A stretch of DNA of 64,000 nt from Trematomus loennbergii (taxonomy: Eukaryota > Chordata > Actinopteri > Perciformes > Nototheniidae), in the NCBI GenBank assembly GCA_012861695.1, contig JAAOOA010000272.1, positions 345,501 to 409,500 of the forward strand. Direction: 5' to 3'. Both the position numbers and the translations under genes were made by a program. Each line of letters begins with the position of its first letter. The stretch's first letter is position 1. Under the pieces are notes generated by a model, which searched no databases, was not told the origin of the DNA, and was given only the letters and a program-made list of their open reading frames with translations. Positions 43,661 through 57,400 of this stretch are shown piece after piece.

Positions 43661-46069
43661 ACCCACGCTGAGTGACATCTTTTGAATACAGATAATACAG
43701 AATATAATAACGGTCTCTATAAGTTACATACATATGAACTGCTACATTGTAGGTAAATGCCACTTTAAAACAGACTTATCTGCCATGTTACATCTTTATA
43801 GACACTGAATTGAAACTTTTAATATCTAATGTTTTGCATGAGCTGTGTAACCTTTTTATTCCATGACAATAACTGTGAAGGTGCTTGATGTTGATTAAAT
43901 TATATACACATTTTTAACTTTCTGTCTTTGTACATATTTGTCGTAGTTTGTCCTAATTCTGCTCTAAGCTAATTTCTTACAGTTTTTCCACTATGTCGAA
44001 AGATCAAAATCCTTGATCCCCGATTGGATAAATTATATTTGGATAACTTGCACAAACTTAAAAAAATTGGTGTTATTATTACTTGCTGTTGTTAAATGCT
44101 GCCCCCATTTACTTCCATTTAATCAAACAAAGTTTCCTTCAAGAATTCAAGATAAAAAGGGGTGAGTAAATGAAATACAAATTCTCATTTCGGGGGTAAA
44201 GTATTCCTTCAACCAGTTCTTCTATGCACACTCATAATTGAAGTATTTAATGTGAAAACGGACTGATTTGAATACTGTCACGTTACATTGTGAACATACT
44301 CCTACATACAAACTCAAAACTTGTATTTGCATGAGTTGTAGCAGGTTATAAGCAGTTGCATCCCTTGGCCAGTAGGTGGCAGCAACATTTCACCCACATG
44401 TTTATCCCCATTATTCCACCCACTGTCCTTCTGTCATTAGTGTAGCTGTGCCCTCTCAGGCCTGACCTTCACTAAAGCCATGCATCCTGTGAGCTGTCAG
44501 GATCCCAATCTGCACCGGGATCAGAGGTGACCGTTCAGAGGGGGGGGGGGCAGGTCCACTTCTCCTTCACCCCACTCAATCTCATCGGGGCTATTTGCAA
44601 AACACCAACATTACAGCAGTGTGTGTGTGTGGAGGAATCAATGATCTGTTAAATCTCTCCATGTCGGGAGTTCATTCTCTCAGTAACCATGAAAAAGAAG
44701 CTGGGACTATTTAAAAACACATTTGTTTTTTTTGCACGTTTAACACATGAATCACACAGCCTCCTAAAATAAAATTACACACTTCCAGGAGCAGCCGTTC
44801 ATGTGGGAGAGACAGATTGATTTCCTGAGTGTTGCACGAAAACAGGCGTAAATGGAAAGCAAGTGACGTCTGGATTTATTAGATGTTGAATGAGTGAAGA
44901 CACCGCTGTATCTTAAGTCACAAGTCGGCATGTATGTCACACACCATCACTTCTGACAAGTTTCTAATGTATGGATTCACGCCAGCTGCAGTGTGTATTA
45001 GGATTCTCCTCGCTGCAGCTGCTGCTCACAGGAGATATTAACCTGCGTGCAGCTGTGGAGAAGAAGGATGGCTGAAATTCCAAGGACATCTGGACACTTT
45101 AGCGTACGTTAAAGCACAAACCGACTTCAGCTTGGTAGTGAGACAAATGATCCGTTAGGGCTGTTTGTCAGCTGCTGCAGCGACGTCGAACAGATCATCA
45201 CCCTCCTGCTGCTCTCACAGCCTTTTTAAAAGATGCACTTCATGGGAGGCACAGTGAGTGCATTGGTTAAAAATAGCAATATCTGGAAACATGTGGTTTT
45301 CATTTGCCACCCTAATGATGGATAATGTAAGAACACAAAGGTCTATAGAATTGTCTCTGATGTTGATGAATAAATTGGACTCTTTGCAAGTTGGAACAGG
45401 TTCATAGAGGATACAAACACCTTCCCTCAAACACTTCCCATTGAAGTGTGCTCAGCTCCTGCAGGGGGTTTCGCTCTTATCTTAAAATGCCATGTTGGAG
45501 ATAGAGGAACAGAACACAGTGGCTGGGATTGTGATATTTGCTGTATGTACTTCTTATCAGTGGGCTTTTGTGTTTTTTCTTGTGTAAAAAGGGGTTGTGT
45601 GGGATACCAGTATAGATAATTTTATGCATAGACTAGCCTGACCTCCTTTTAAGCTCTGTAGGTTATACTGATCCTGTGTTATGATGTCACTTCCAGCAAC
45701 CCAGACTGGTTCAGGGTCAGGTTAAGGACTTCAGCCGTGGGGCAGGACTGAAACACATTCAGACATATTCATATTTGTTGTATCATAGAAAATGTTAATT
45801 TACGTGAAAAAAACAACGTTGACATTGAACTGTTCTTTGGTTTGTAATAATAAGTCACCTTCATTTGCCACTGCAGCCCTAAACGCGCATCTAAAAGGGA
45901 GACACCTGACGTCTCCACAATTACGCGTGCCTCTCGTGTCATGAGCCTGCAAAAAAAGTGTACAAAAAATAAAACGCCCAACACGTGTTACCGACATTCA
46001 CACAGCCACACAGCCACACAGGGTTGGTGCAAATGTAGATAGTCAGTGGTTCATTTGGAGCTTCCCACA
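43661..46069. other. Intergenic, nothing recognised
   Basis: No coding signal. Some G-runs (44541), a short (TG)n near 44620 and AT-rich tracts. Short frames here have no recognisable similarity. Confidence 0.4.
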
Positions 46070-46210
46070 TTCACAGACCGCTGTGCGCAATGGCACGAGC
46101 GCTCCTCCCGCGCGGGGCTGGGCGCGATAACCGGATAACTTTCCCCTCTGCCTGGAGGATGCTTTTTCTCAATGGCATCTGATGAATTCTCAACTGGGAA
46201 ACAGTAACAG
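46070..46210 (+). promoter_or_regulatory. Putative drd3 promoter / 5' UTR exon
   Basis: A GC- and CpG-rich stretch (GCGCTCCTCCCGCGCGGGGC near 46100) unlike its AT-rich surroundings is followed by sequence ending AACAG at a GTATGT donor (46211). Position 2.2 kb before the first coding exon of drd3, whose exon has an acceptor-like ATAG at 48411, fits a noncoding first exon. Inferred only. Confidence 0.35.
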
Positions 46211-46656
46211 GTATGTAAGACTGTTTACTTTACACACACTAAATCCACCTTAAAAGCCTGTGTGAAGTTTTCTTGTTACTGTTTTTTAAATGAAATTCTT
46301 ATCTGCCGATTTTCTTTGCTTTTTTGTATTGTGTGTGCGCTCTGAAAGGTGATCATTGCAATTATCCCTCTGTTACTGGACTGTGTTTGATCTCGAGGCG
46401 TGATAATTGAGCCTGATAAGGGGCTCTATCTCGGGCATTTCATTGAATTTAATGATTAGGGTTAGATTTGCGCAAATTAATCTTCCTTGGCATTGCAATT
46501 TTGGAAGAGATAAAATACCAAATGATTGATCTAGGCTGCAAAGACCTGAGTAAATTGATTTGCTTGATGCTACATTCATTATAAGCCTAATATTGATATA
46601 ATTATAGTTATATCTTGAATACACTAACAACCTCCTTCCAATTTCTATGGCTGCAG

Positions 46657-46687
<31 letters not shown>

Positions 46688-48453
46688 GCTTGCAATTGAG
46701 GGTCCATTCAGACAAGGGGAACAGTTTCAATTTCCACTTGAGTTACAATATACAAACAAACCATTCACTGGAGCACTCGGTATAGCTTTGTGTCACATAA
46801 CAAGTGCCGCTGGATGTAAATGAATGTGTTTGTGGTTTTATGATTTGCCATCCTGGTGACCTGTCACACCTCAATTTGATGAACTCACTCCTATCCGGAG
46901 GCTTCAATAGGATGGGTATCGGTGGCTGTTTCTGCTTCCTCTCTTGTTGATAATGACACTGGAGTCATTGAGTGGAGTAACAGACTGAGAAAATCTTTAA
47001 AAAGCCTTACTGGGTTCGAGCCAGGTCTAAAAATGATCTCAGCTTCTTCCTCTTCATTTCTGTCGCAGGAAGAGAGACTGCATGAGATGGATCAGTTTGT
47101 TGAACATGCAGACACAGGTGTGAGCACTAACAGCAATGATATGTGGATTCAATTGCAAGGAGCAGAGCCGGGATGGCAGCCAACCAGACCTCTGAGACTG
47201 GGCTTATTACCCCTCCCTCATGAGCAAACCTCCCTGACACTGCTCAAAGGCAAACTGCCAGCCCCTCATTAAAGTTAGCATCTCTGCTTTTGGAGTTTGC
47301 TGTATTAGAAGTCAGGAAGGAACGCTTTACATCTGAGAGGCTGACTGAATGGCGCTGAGGAAGTTTGCTGTTAAGAGCATTCATCTCTGCTGAGTCTTTT
47401 ATCGAGTTCCTTATCTGTAGAATCCAAGGAGCTTCAGGAGGCATCGATATTTGCTTCATTTCTCAATCAGCAGGGGGGGGGGGAAAGCACTTGAGCAAGT
47501 GTATACTGCAAGGAACACCCCTGCAGGGATGCTTTTCAGCTGTTTTATGCATTAGTCTATCTGACTAATGTTACTAAAGGAGCCAAGAGATGTTCCCCAG
47601 CGGGCCTTCGACCTGAAATGATGCTGCCGCCAACCTCTGAATGGTTTAGGGCCAAATGCATTTCTGATCTCTATATGAACCATCCAGAACTCTCAGGTCT
47701 TCTGGGACGGGTCTGCTTTCAGTCAGATCTAAACATGGAGAAGCAGCATTCAGTTATTATGCTCCATATTTCTTGAACAGAATCCTTCGTGTCCGCTGCA
47801 ACTCTGACTAACAATCCAGGCTGAAGACTTTTCTCTCTGCCGCTGCTTTTAATTGAATTTTCACATCTCAGCTGCACTATTTCCTAATGCTCTAAATGCT
47901 GTTTTTGCACTTTGAATTGCCTTGTGTTGAAAGGTGCTATATGAATAAACTTGCCTTGCATTGATGCAAATGTGTTTCCCTTTAAACTAAAGCAGGGGTG
48001 TCCAAACTTTTTCTCCGAGGGCCACATACATACAAATATACGGAGGGCTGGGCCACTCACTAGAGGTATATTGCCTCATAAGTTAAGTTATAAGTCAGCA
48101 AAATCAATCAAATGTATAAATTATGCTTGATACTTGATATGCTTTATGAAAACAAACAGCCTACATCCCAGCTCTCCAGAGGGTTTCATTTATCTTGTTG
48201 GCAGCTCATTCCTTAAAAATGAGCCTCAGATTGATTATAATAGAGGAAATAGGAAGGGTGTATTTCATGCTTGTTATGTAAATAAGTTATTTTTTATTAT
48301 CAAGTTTTAATTCATGAATATTAGTGATCTAAAGAGATGTGAGAGGAACCAATAGAGGGTAGGTTGTGTGATGAATGGATAAACACTAATCTCTGCTCTT
48401 CCTTTTGATAGGTCTGCCGAACATCTCATCTCCCATGTCACCGGGACGTCTCC
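46211..48453. other. Putative drd3 5' intron
   Basis: No gene recognised. Contains (AC)n at 46657-46685, a G-run at 47473 and the truncated hAT MITE at 47993-48300. Confidence 0.4.
47993..48300 (+). mobile_element. hAT-type MITE, truncated copy
   Basis: Starts CAGGGGTGTCCAAACTTTTT and follows the family sequence (GGGCTGGGCCACTCACTAGA) seen complete at 56239-56760, but loses the right end. Confidence 0.75.
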
Positions 48454-51400
48454 ATGGCGATGTTTAGCAGTGCAGAGCGGTCTGGAACGAATCGGACCGC
48501 CTGTGGTGGGACTCGGAGAGGAACGAGAGCTCAGAGGCGTCAGAGCAGGATGAGCGTAACTACTACGCCATGCTCTACTCGCTGCTCATCCTGGCCATCG
48601 TGTTTGGAAATGTACTGGTGTGTATGGCCGTGGTGAGGGAGCGCTCCCTGCAGACCACCACCAACTACCTGGTGGTCAGCCTGGCTGTGGCCGACCTGCT
48701 GGTGGCCTCGCTGGTGATGCCCTGGGCCGTGTACCTGGAGGTGAGGAGCTTAGGGGGTCTGAATGTTGAGTGGTTTTCAGTGTCTCATTGTCTCAGGTTT
48801 CCTACATCTTACAGTTTTCCCATTGCCTTAACTTAGTGATGATGCCCAGGTCGACCCGGGTTGACCTGTGGGTCATGCGGGTTTTGTTTAGCTTACTATA
48901 AATATCAGGGATTTGTCAAAATGTGGCAAAGAAGTGCTCTAAATAAGTTAACTCCCTGGTGATGCCCTGGGCCGTGCACCTGGATGTGAGGAGGTCAGGG
49001 GTCTGTATGTTGTGTTTTCAGTGGTTCACAACCTTTGTTTTGTCTTATTGTTGATAAGGATCTTTTTATGGATTAGGCAGTGTGCTTTTTCTCTAACATG
49101 TCATTTCACATTTAAAACAAATGGTTCTGGATCATAAGCTAGCATGCAGCTATTTCCCTCAGTTCTTCCTTTGCTTTTTAGACCACTAGCCCCTAGCCTG
49201 AATAGAGCTAATCCAAAATACTATTAGCAATGTTTCAACCATGTTTCCTCCTTATAGCTAACGTATCTATTACTTTTGTTTAAAGGTCGCATGACATGCT
49301 TTTCTGGTTATTACCCGTCCCCTTGTGTTATGAAGCTTTTTAAGCATGTAAACGGTCTGCAAAGTCACAACCCTCAAAGTACACCCTGTAGCGAGTAAAA
49401 CTCTAACACAGAAAATACCTGTCTATGCTGCCCCAGAACGCCTCGTTGGACATTTTTCTTTTTCCATTTTTTTCTTCCTGGTCGTAGTGACGTAACGGCT
49501 CCGCGGATTGGTCCGCTCCTCACACACACACACTCACTCAGCCTTATCTTTTTTGTCAGCCGCGGCTCAGAGTGTGTGTGTGTGGAAAACACACAGCACA
49601 CAGCAGCGAGCCCCGCAACGTCCCGCCAACACGGCACTCAGACCCCACGCAGCATTCCCATCTGTTTGTCCTTACTGGTGTCATTTTCTGGTTGCTAACA
49701 AACGCCATTGTAAAACATAAACACTGATGTTCCGCTGTCACGGTGGTGGACTCATCAGAACAGAGTGGGCGAGCTGACCAATCAGAGCACAGTGGGCTCA
49801 CAGGGAGGGGGGGGGGGGGCAGGAGCTCCAACAAGCCGTGTAGGACAGAGAGTGAATACACATACTTACAGAGATGCTGTATGAGAAACCAATGTGAGTT
49901 TGGAAATTGAACAATGTAAATCTATTCTAGTAGACCTCAACAATGGAATTTTGATCAGTAGAAATGGCCATGTCATGGGACCTTTAAGATTTTGCAACTA
50001 ACAACGTTTTTAATTCATTACGTTTATCCATTTCAACAGTTATTCCTTTAACTTTAAGCTAGCATCGACTTTTTAGCTTTGTGTAGCATTTTTGCTATTT
50101 CTGCTGTTTATCCATTCATATCTGCTAATAATATAGACCTTTACTCGGCATGTATTTCAAGAGGTTTATCCACTTGGCTTTTGGGAATCACTGAAGGGAA
50201 GCAGCGTGAGAAAGTAGAGAAAGCAGAGAGGTTGTGGAAGAGATTCATATTCAGATGCTTGGCAGTGAGTAGCCGACGTTGGAGAGAAAACAAGAAAATT
50301 GAGCTAAATTCATAACAGATTAGGATCATTAGGACCTTATTATCTAGTGACAAGGGCGTGGGTGATGGGAAGAAGATAATGATGATAAAATGTGGTCAAG
50401 ATTGTGTTTTGCCATTATTGTAGATTAAACATAATTGCTATCGCACATATTGAATACTAACACAACTTCATTGTCTTTGGTTAATTGGCTGCGCTTCAAA
50501 TTATGTTGAAGCAACTAAGGGGCAAATTGAAATGTATGTTTGCTGTTAATTCGTATTTGCACGTTAAAGATTCATACTCGAGTGGTAATTGTTCATTTTC
50601 TCAGCTCACATCCTTCTCTCCAGAAACTCCATTACTTGTACCGAAGACGTGACTCTGAGCATCCGCATTTCATCAAAGTAATATTCAGCACGCGGAAGAT
50701 ACACTGCAGAGGGGCCATGATTGGGTGTGTGGGTGTGTAATGCCATCCTTTAATCTTGGGGGTAACTGAGTGAGTTGCTCAAGGGCAGGTGTTTGCCCAC
50801 ATGACGTCTGAAAATCCTCTGCTTGAAGTCAAGTAATGTTTAACAAGCAGCCGCCCTACTGCCCAACGTTTGCTCATTGTCAGCAAAAAGCTCTATTTCT
50901 GACAGTGAGCAGAAGATTCAGCAGCAGGTCAAGCATTAAAAAAAACATAATTAACATTCTCAGTGGGTAGAATCTGACAAATTAAACATGATTATATCCT
51001 ATGAAAGGTGAATTAAGGTAGCCGGGAACCTCGCCAAGAATCAGTCATGAGTTTCTGCAGGCAGTCATGCAGCTACAGTGTTTTTTGTTTCAGATTCAAA
51101 GGGTTTAAAATCCCATAAGGAATGAGTCATGAGAAGATGAACAAAGGTACACTATTTCATAATTTAGCAGGAATGTAAAGGTCAGTAATATCTGGGAAAA
51201 AGCATTTGAGACCAAGGCAAAGACTTTCAAATCCAAGACTGGCAGTGAACGCACCGCCGCCCGCAGGCTGTAATCTGATGGGGATTAGTTTGTTATGACC
51301 ACAGGGTTGCTGGTTGGCTTCTGCAGGTGTGATTGTGCTGTAAAAGTGACCGAGTATCTCCTGTCCAATCCTGCAGCAGGCACTAATCATGTGCCCTTGA

Positions 51401-54400
51401 GCAAGCTATACCTTATCCCTGGATGGTTCTGCTGATGTATGACTTGTACTTGAAGGAAGTGGTTGCATTGGCAGTAATGACTAAGTGCTCACTTTGAACA
51501 ATACATCCTGAGGAGCAAATGTGTTTCCTGACTACAGCAGCATCTCCATTTGTTGTCTGGAGATTATTTCAGGTCAAAATGTATCCTTGTTTTTGTTATA
51601 TATTCAATACAGGGGCATCTGACAGTGAATTTAAGATAAAGCGACACAAAGGTCCAACTTTTGTGAAGAAAGATAGCTCAAAAAGTTGCATCTCCTTCAT
51701 GATTATATCCGAAAAAGTAGTATTATATGCAGGTTTAGGGAGTAACAGATTACATGTAACAAGGAATAAAGATTTTCCTATACACAAAATCTCTGAGCAG
51801 AGGACACATTGCATTTGATATTATCCAAAAATAACAGAAAGTAATCAGGTTATTTTATATTGTGATGCTAAGATTTTTTTACATCTAACTAGAAAACATA
51901 ATCAGTTTAAAGTACCTCCCAACCCTGAGTTTAATTGAATGTAAAACAGCGTAAACACTCTGACAGATCCTCTCCAGCTGCAGTCTCTTAACAAGCTGCG
52001 CTCCCGCTGTGTCTCTTTTTGCCGAGAAATTCATCGCTCTTAAGTGCTTCTTAAACACAGTCGTTCTGAAGTGTGAGTCACCCTCATATTCCCACACGGC
52101 ACACAATGTTCAATATGTGCCCACATGTGTGCCGCAGCCTTTTAGTTTGAGGGGGTGAACGTGTTAAAACGAGTGTAAATGTGTTGTTTGTATTTGTGCT
52201 CTATACTTGAAAGGACCAAATGTCCTCACGAGGAGATGCATGGACTTCCAAATAGAGAATATTTTCCTTATAGTGAGACTACAAACTCATTGTGTACAGT
52301 CTATTTGATTTCTTTCCATAATACGGCTGTAGGATGTCTCACACTTTTTGACGCTTTAGGATGTCTCACTTTTTGACGCTCCATTATTTCCTTTGTGACA
52401 TGCATTATGGATCAATAGCGAGCACTTTCATAAACCAATCCTTCGTCTGTATGCTTTTCAGACGCTCGGAGCCTATTCAATGAAAGTAATGTGGATTACT
52501 ATAAAAGTGTATTGTTTGTAGGCGGGTTGAGATAGTTTTTTGTGAAACATTTGAGAAGACAGGACAATGTTCCCATTTCTTTTACAGCCATAGATTGTTT
52601 TCTTTTGTCCGTCAAAGCTTGTGATTTATTCATTGTTTTTTGCGATGTTTTAAACAAATATAATACAAAATTTTTAGGCTTCGGAGAGTTGACAGTGAAT
52701 GTTTCCACAGTCGGAAGTCTAAATATGTGTTTCTCTCTGTACATGTGATTGTGTTCCCAATTCCCTTGTGTGCCTGCCGCCTGCCTGTGGAGGTTGGCGT
52801 TAATTCCCTTCTCGGGCTGAGGAGAATCAGCAGTCAGGGGATGGAGCTTGGATCCAATTTATCTTTGTCAGACAGTTATTAGCAGGCATTATGGAGCCTG
52901 AGTGAAAGCCTGTCGGCCTGAGCAGGACTGCACTGGGTTAGAGGTGTTATCGCTTTACGTGGAGGGGGGGGGGGGTCAGTGTCTTCTGGAAATTGAAAAT
53001 GTTTTCACGGTAATTAGGTTTAACAACATGTGTGGGTTATCCATCACACAACATCCACACACTTGCAGCTCGTTTGACAAGAAGAACAAGGGACAAAGAT
53101 ATTGAAAAGACAAATTAGCTTTATTAAAATCCTATTAGCATTCATCTTTAGAGGGGTCCTCGTATGCTTTGTGGGGTTTAACCTCTTCTGTAGTGTGTTA
53201 TAATGGATGTGCATGTAAATGGTCTGCAAAGGCTAAAATCAGGGAACAATGATGGGCCTGAAACGCCTCCTTTGTTTACTTCCACAACAAGGGGACATCA
53301 CTACATCACACTTGCGCTTCTATTGGCTAGTGCTCCAACACATTGTACGAGATAGGCTAAGAGGACTCTTTAAAGTAGAGACACTACATACTGATATGCA
53401 CCTGAACATCAGCAGGAGAGGACTCTTTAAATGATATATATCGGGGTGAATGTATTTCTGGCAGCTTGATCTTCTTTTTCGCTCACTTGTATCATAGCCC
53501 AACTGTTTTCCTTCTTTCTTGCCTTTCTGTCACATGTGCAGGTGTGTTTTTCTGTGCGCTCAGTAGGTGTGTCACGACGCTGAATAAGTCCAAGAGAAAC
53601 ATGTGCGTTGATAATCTGCCTGTCTGTCTTGCAGGTGGTCGGCGGGGCCTGGCTCTTCAGCCGGCTCTACTGTAACATCTTTGTCACGCTGGATGTGATG
53701 ATGTGCACCGCCAGTATCCTCAACCTGTGTGCTATCAGCATTGACAGGTGAGTGTGTAATGTGTGTGTAATGTGTGTGTAATGTGTGTGTAGTCGACTGA
53801 TATCTGCCGTGACATCTCTAGTTTAAATGTCATCCCATGAGATTTCCATATTTCCCCCTCTTGCTCTTTTCTTCACTTCACTTCATAGATATTTCAACGC
53901 TCTCGTGGTGGAAGACGCTCTTTCCCCATCTTGTTCAAATCCTCTTGATAGTTGTGTGTATCTTTCTGCATCAGTGTGTGACAGACTGAGACTCAGTGAG
54001 GAACAGATAGAGAATTTTCTGAACACTGTGTGGGTTTTTATCTCAAGTTTTAGGTTCAGACTCAGGCTTTTCATGCGTCTTATTTCTGCGGATTTGTTTG
54101 CATAAGTGCAGAAGGGAACCGTGTCGTGCATTAGCCGAACTTTACTATATGCGTCCTGTATTTAAATGATTTATTTGCTAGGTTTTCTTCTTGTGTCACG
54201 GTTAATATTTAATTACTCTCTACGGTCTCGAACTTATAACCTGCAGGCAAGAGTTCAACATAAAATCCTACATGGATGTGTCATGGGGGATGAATGTGTG
54301 CAGTAAGGCTTTCTCATGCTTTGACGTAAGGTACAAAGTTACCAAAAGTTTGCTTTGCTTTAGGCCATCGTCATGCATAGGCGGAGTTTGACATTTGCGC

Positions 54401-57400
54401 TTGGGGGGCAAACCTTTTTTTACTGACGTCAGTACACAGTCCCAACTATTGCGTGGGGTGCTACGGATACAGTAGCAATAAAGCCAGCTCTCACCACACT
54501 GAGTATGACTTTTCCATGCCCGCCGTACACTCATATGGAAGGGGCGGTCTCTCCCCCCAACAACAGTGCATTACATAACTGTGCACATCTTATACTTATT
54601 TGATAACTACTATATCCCTTGGTTACTTGAACACGCTACAATATTATTAACGAGTGTCCTACCTTATTAAAATATTGATATACGAAAATATTTGTATTGG
54701 AACAGTTTTTGACGTAGTAATGCTGTAACATATTTCAGCAACTAGGGGGGGCAATGACCCCCCTGCCCCCCGCAAAATCCGCCTATGTCGTCATGTACAG
54801 TAAAACCCATATTCTGTATTCTTAATTGAAATTTTGACATGCCTGCAGGTACATTATGTCTGTTTACACATTTGATAATTATAACCTGCTTCCGAGAGAT
54901 GGAGTTATTGCCTGAAGCCCCGTGTTCCTCTCTGAATGAATTATTAGACGTCACCTTTACAGTATCACACGCTTGGTGAAGTGCCACATTTCAGTGAATC
55001 TCCGGGGGCATTCTGTGTCATTGATAGTGTTCAACACGCACGCATTACCTTTGTGAGAGCATTGTTTATTTATAACGTCTCACAGCAGTCGTAACAGGGA
55101 GGATTTATCGCCTGTTCAAAAGGAAAGAGTCAAACCGGGCGAATCGGAGGCGGAAACACTGAAATAAAGTTCTTACATTAAAACTTGAAGGTGAGGCGTC
55201 TGTTCTTACAGCGCGAGTCAGGTTTTTACTGCAGTCTCCACTCGGAAGAGTCTTCTTTCATCCTGTAACTCAAAGCAGCACTGGATCAATGCATCACGTA
55301 CATTATATCTCGTCTTCTTCACTTTTTCCTCGTCCTTTAACATCAGGAGGTCACAGTGATTCAGAGAATACCTGCGCTCCCAGCTCAGCCCTGCATTTCT
55401 ACCCAGAAAGGCAGCCAGTGCAATTAGTCTGATGAGGACAAACAAGGATGGCAGTTGGCTCAAAGCAACATATAACATCACATCCATTTTGGGTCAGGGT
55501 CCAGCGTAATTGCTGCTCCTTCTGAGCCCATTTTTCCCGGGCTCATTACACACTCTTGGGTTCTGTGTGCTGATTAACTCTTAAATCACAGCTTCACTTT
55601 TATTGCTGAATACCCAAATTGTTCTAAATAGAAGTGCCTGCTTTGGTGCTCCATTGTTCCACCTGATATTATCCAATTTCTCTCAGCAGTGCTTTTCTGG
55701 AAGCACTCAATTTCTCACTGCATTTGTTCCCTTTTCCTGTACTTCATCAGCACTTTTGTCTCCATTCAGATGTCACCATGTTCTCTCGTTCTCACAGCGA
55801 GACAGACTGTAAATGTGTGTGTTGTCCTGCAGGTACACAGCCGTGGTGATGCCCGTTCTGTACAACATCACGTATCGCTCCAAGAAGAGAGTGTCTGTGA
55901 TGATTGGCACCGTGTGGGTCCTGGCCTTCACCGTCTCCTGCCCGCTGCTGTTTGGTTTCAACACCACAGGTCAGGTCAACATAATGACTCCATCTTAATG
56001 TCCGGATACATCACACACAGCGAGTCCATTTTAGCAGGATGCAAAATATAATTCAAGTCACGAAAGGCAGCGTGTGACTAGGAAATTCAGGGTCAGGAGT
56101 ATTTGCCTTTTAGGGTCAGCTGTGGGACATGACATGCAATCTAATGTGGGATTTAAAGGTGCATTCTACTAATTTAGCATGTCAGAGTGTCATGGTCTGT
56201 ACTACTCAGCCTGAGAACATGTTGTTTAACGTCTAGCCCAGGGGTGTCCAAACTTTTTTCACTGAGGGCCACATACAGAAGAATATACGAAGGGCTGGGC
56301 CACTCACTAGAGGTATATTGCCTTATCAGTTAAGTTATAAGTTAGCAAAATCAATCAAATGTAGGGTTAGATACTTGAACATGCTTTAAGAAAAAAACAG
56401 CCTACATCTCAGCTCTCCATAGGGTTTCATTCATTTTGTTGGCAGCTCATTCCTTAAAACAAAAGCCTCAGATAGCTTATTAGAGGAAATATGAAAGGTC
56501 TATTTCAAGCTTGTTATGTAATTAAGTTATTGGGCTTTTTTTAAGATTTGTTGACTTTAATTGACTGCATTTATTTGAAAAGTGGGCTCGTTAACACATG
56601 AGTACTGCTGTGTAATATATGTTCACATATATTTAAGAAGTACAAGAACACGTTTTATTTGTGGGCCATATTCCATTATACTTTTTTAATTAGCTGAGGG
56701 CCGATTCAAAATGGGCCACGGGCCGCATTTGGCCCACGGGCCGTAGTTTGGACACCCCTGGTCTAGCCTGCAAAAAAAAAAACTCATGACGAGACTGACG
56801 ATTTAACCGAGAGCTTGTTTGTATTACAAGCTGTTGCATGTTGAGTTTGAGAGACATGTCCTTATCTCAAGGTCATACGGGAGTACACATCCATCTTGTC
56901 AGGCTCCAAGTAATACTTTTAAGACATGCAGTCAACATCCCGTGTAGCTCTGGCAGCTGTGGGCGTGGTTAACACCTGCCAAGTTGTTTTTGACTGCCCC
57001 GTTCCAAATAATTTCCAATGATGTCCCCTCAGATGGTCAAGTGCAAACAAACCATCTGGTGTCAGGTTAGACATGAGGAGCAGCAGAAGCTGTCGCCTTG
57101 GAGTTGTCTTTCAAAGTCACACAAATTCAGAATATCTGACTATTGTGTTAAAAATGTGTTTTTGTACTACATTAAGCTTTAAATGCATTCACTACAAGGT
57201 GAGGGGCATTTCATTAAAGGGGCCCTATTGTGCTTTTTGGGGTTTTCTCTTCCCTCCAGTTTCATATAGGTTTTTGTGAATGTAAACGGTCTGCAAAGGC
57301 TCAAATCTGTGTATGTTCTCTCCCACACTCGAAAAGAGTTGCTGCAGCACAGGCAGTATGAGAAAAATAAAGAGCTTTTTGAACATTAAAGCATGGAGAC

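Larger units (their letters stand above)
48741..53634. other. drd3 intron 1
   Basis: A diverged partial duplicate of the exon 1 end (CCCTGGGCCGTGCACCTGGA) occurs at 48963-48984. Also the TTAA MITE (49284-49983) and a MITE fragment at about 53100-53430. No other gene seen. Confidence 0.6.

Noticed and set aside
48454..48636. Plus-strand ORF from the ATG at 48454 as a separate small protein
   Set aside because: It is the drd3 exon read in a shifted frame after a one-base discrepancy; the TM1-TM2 coding lies in the other frame.
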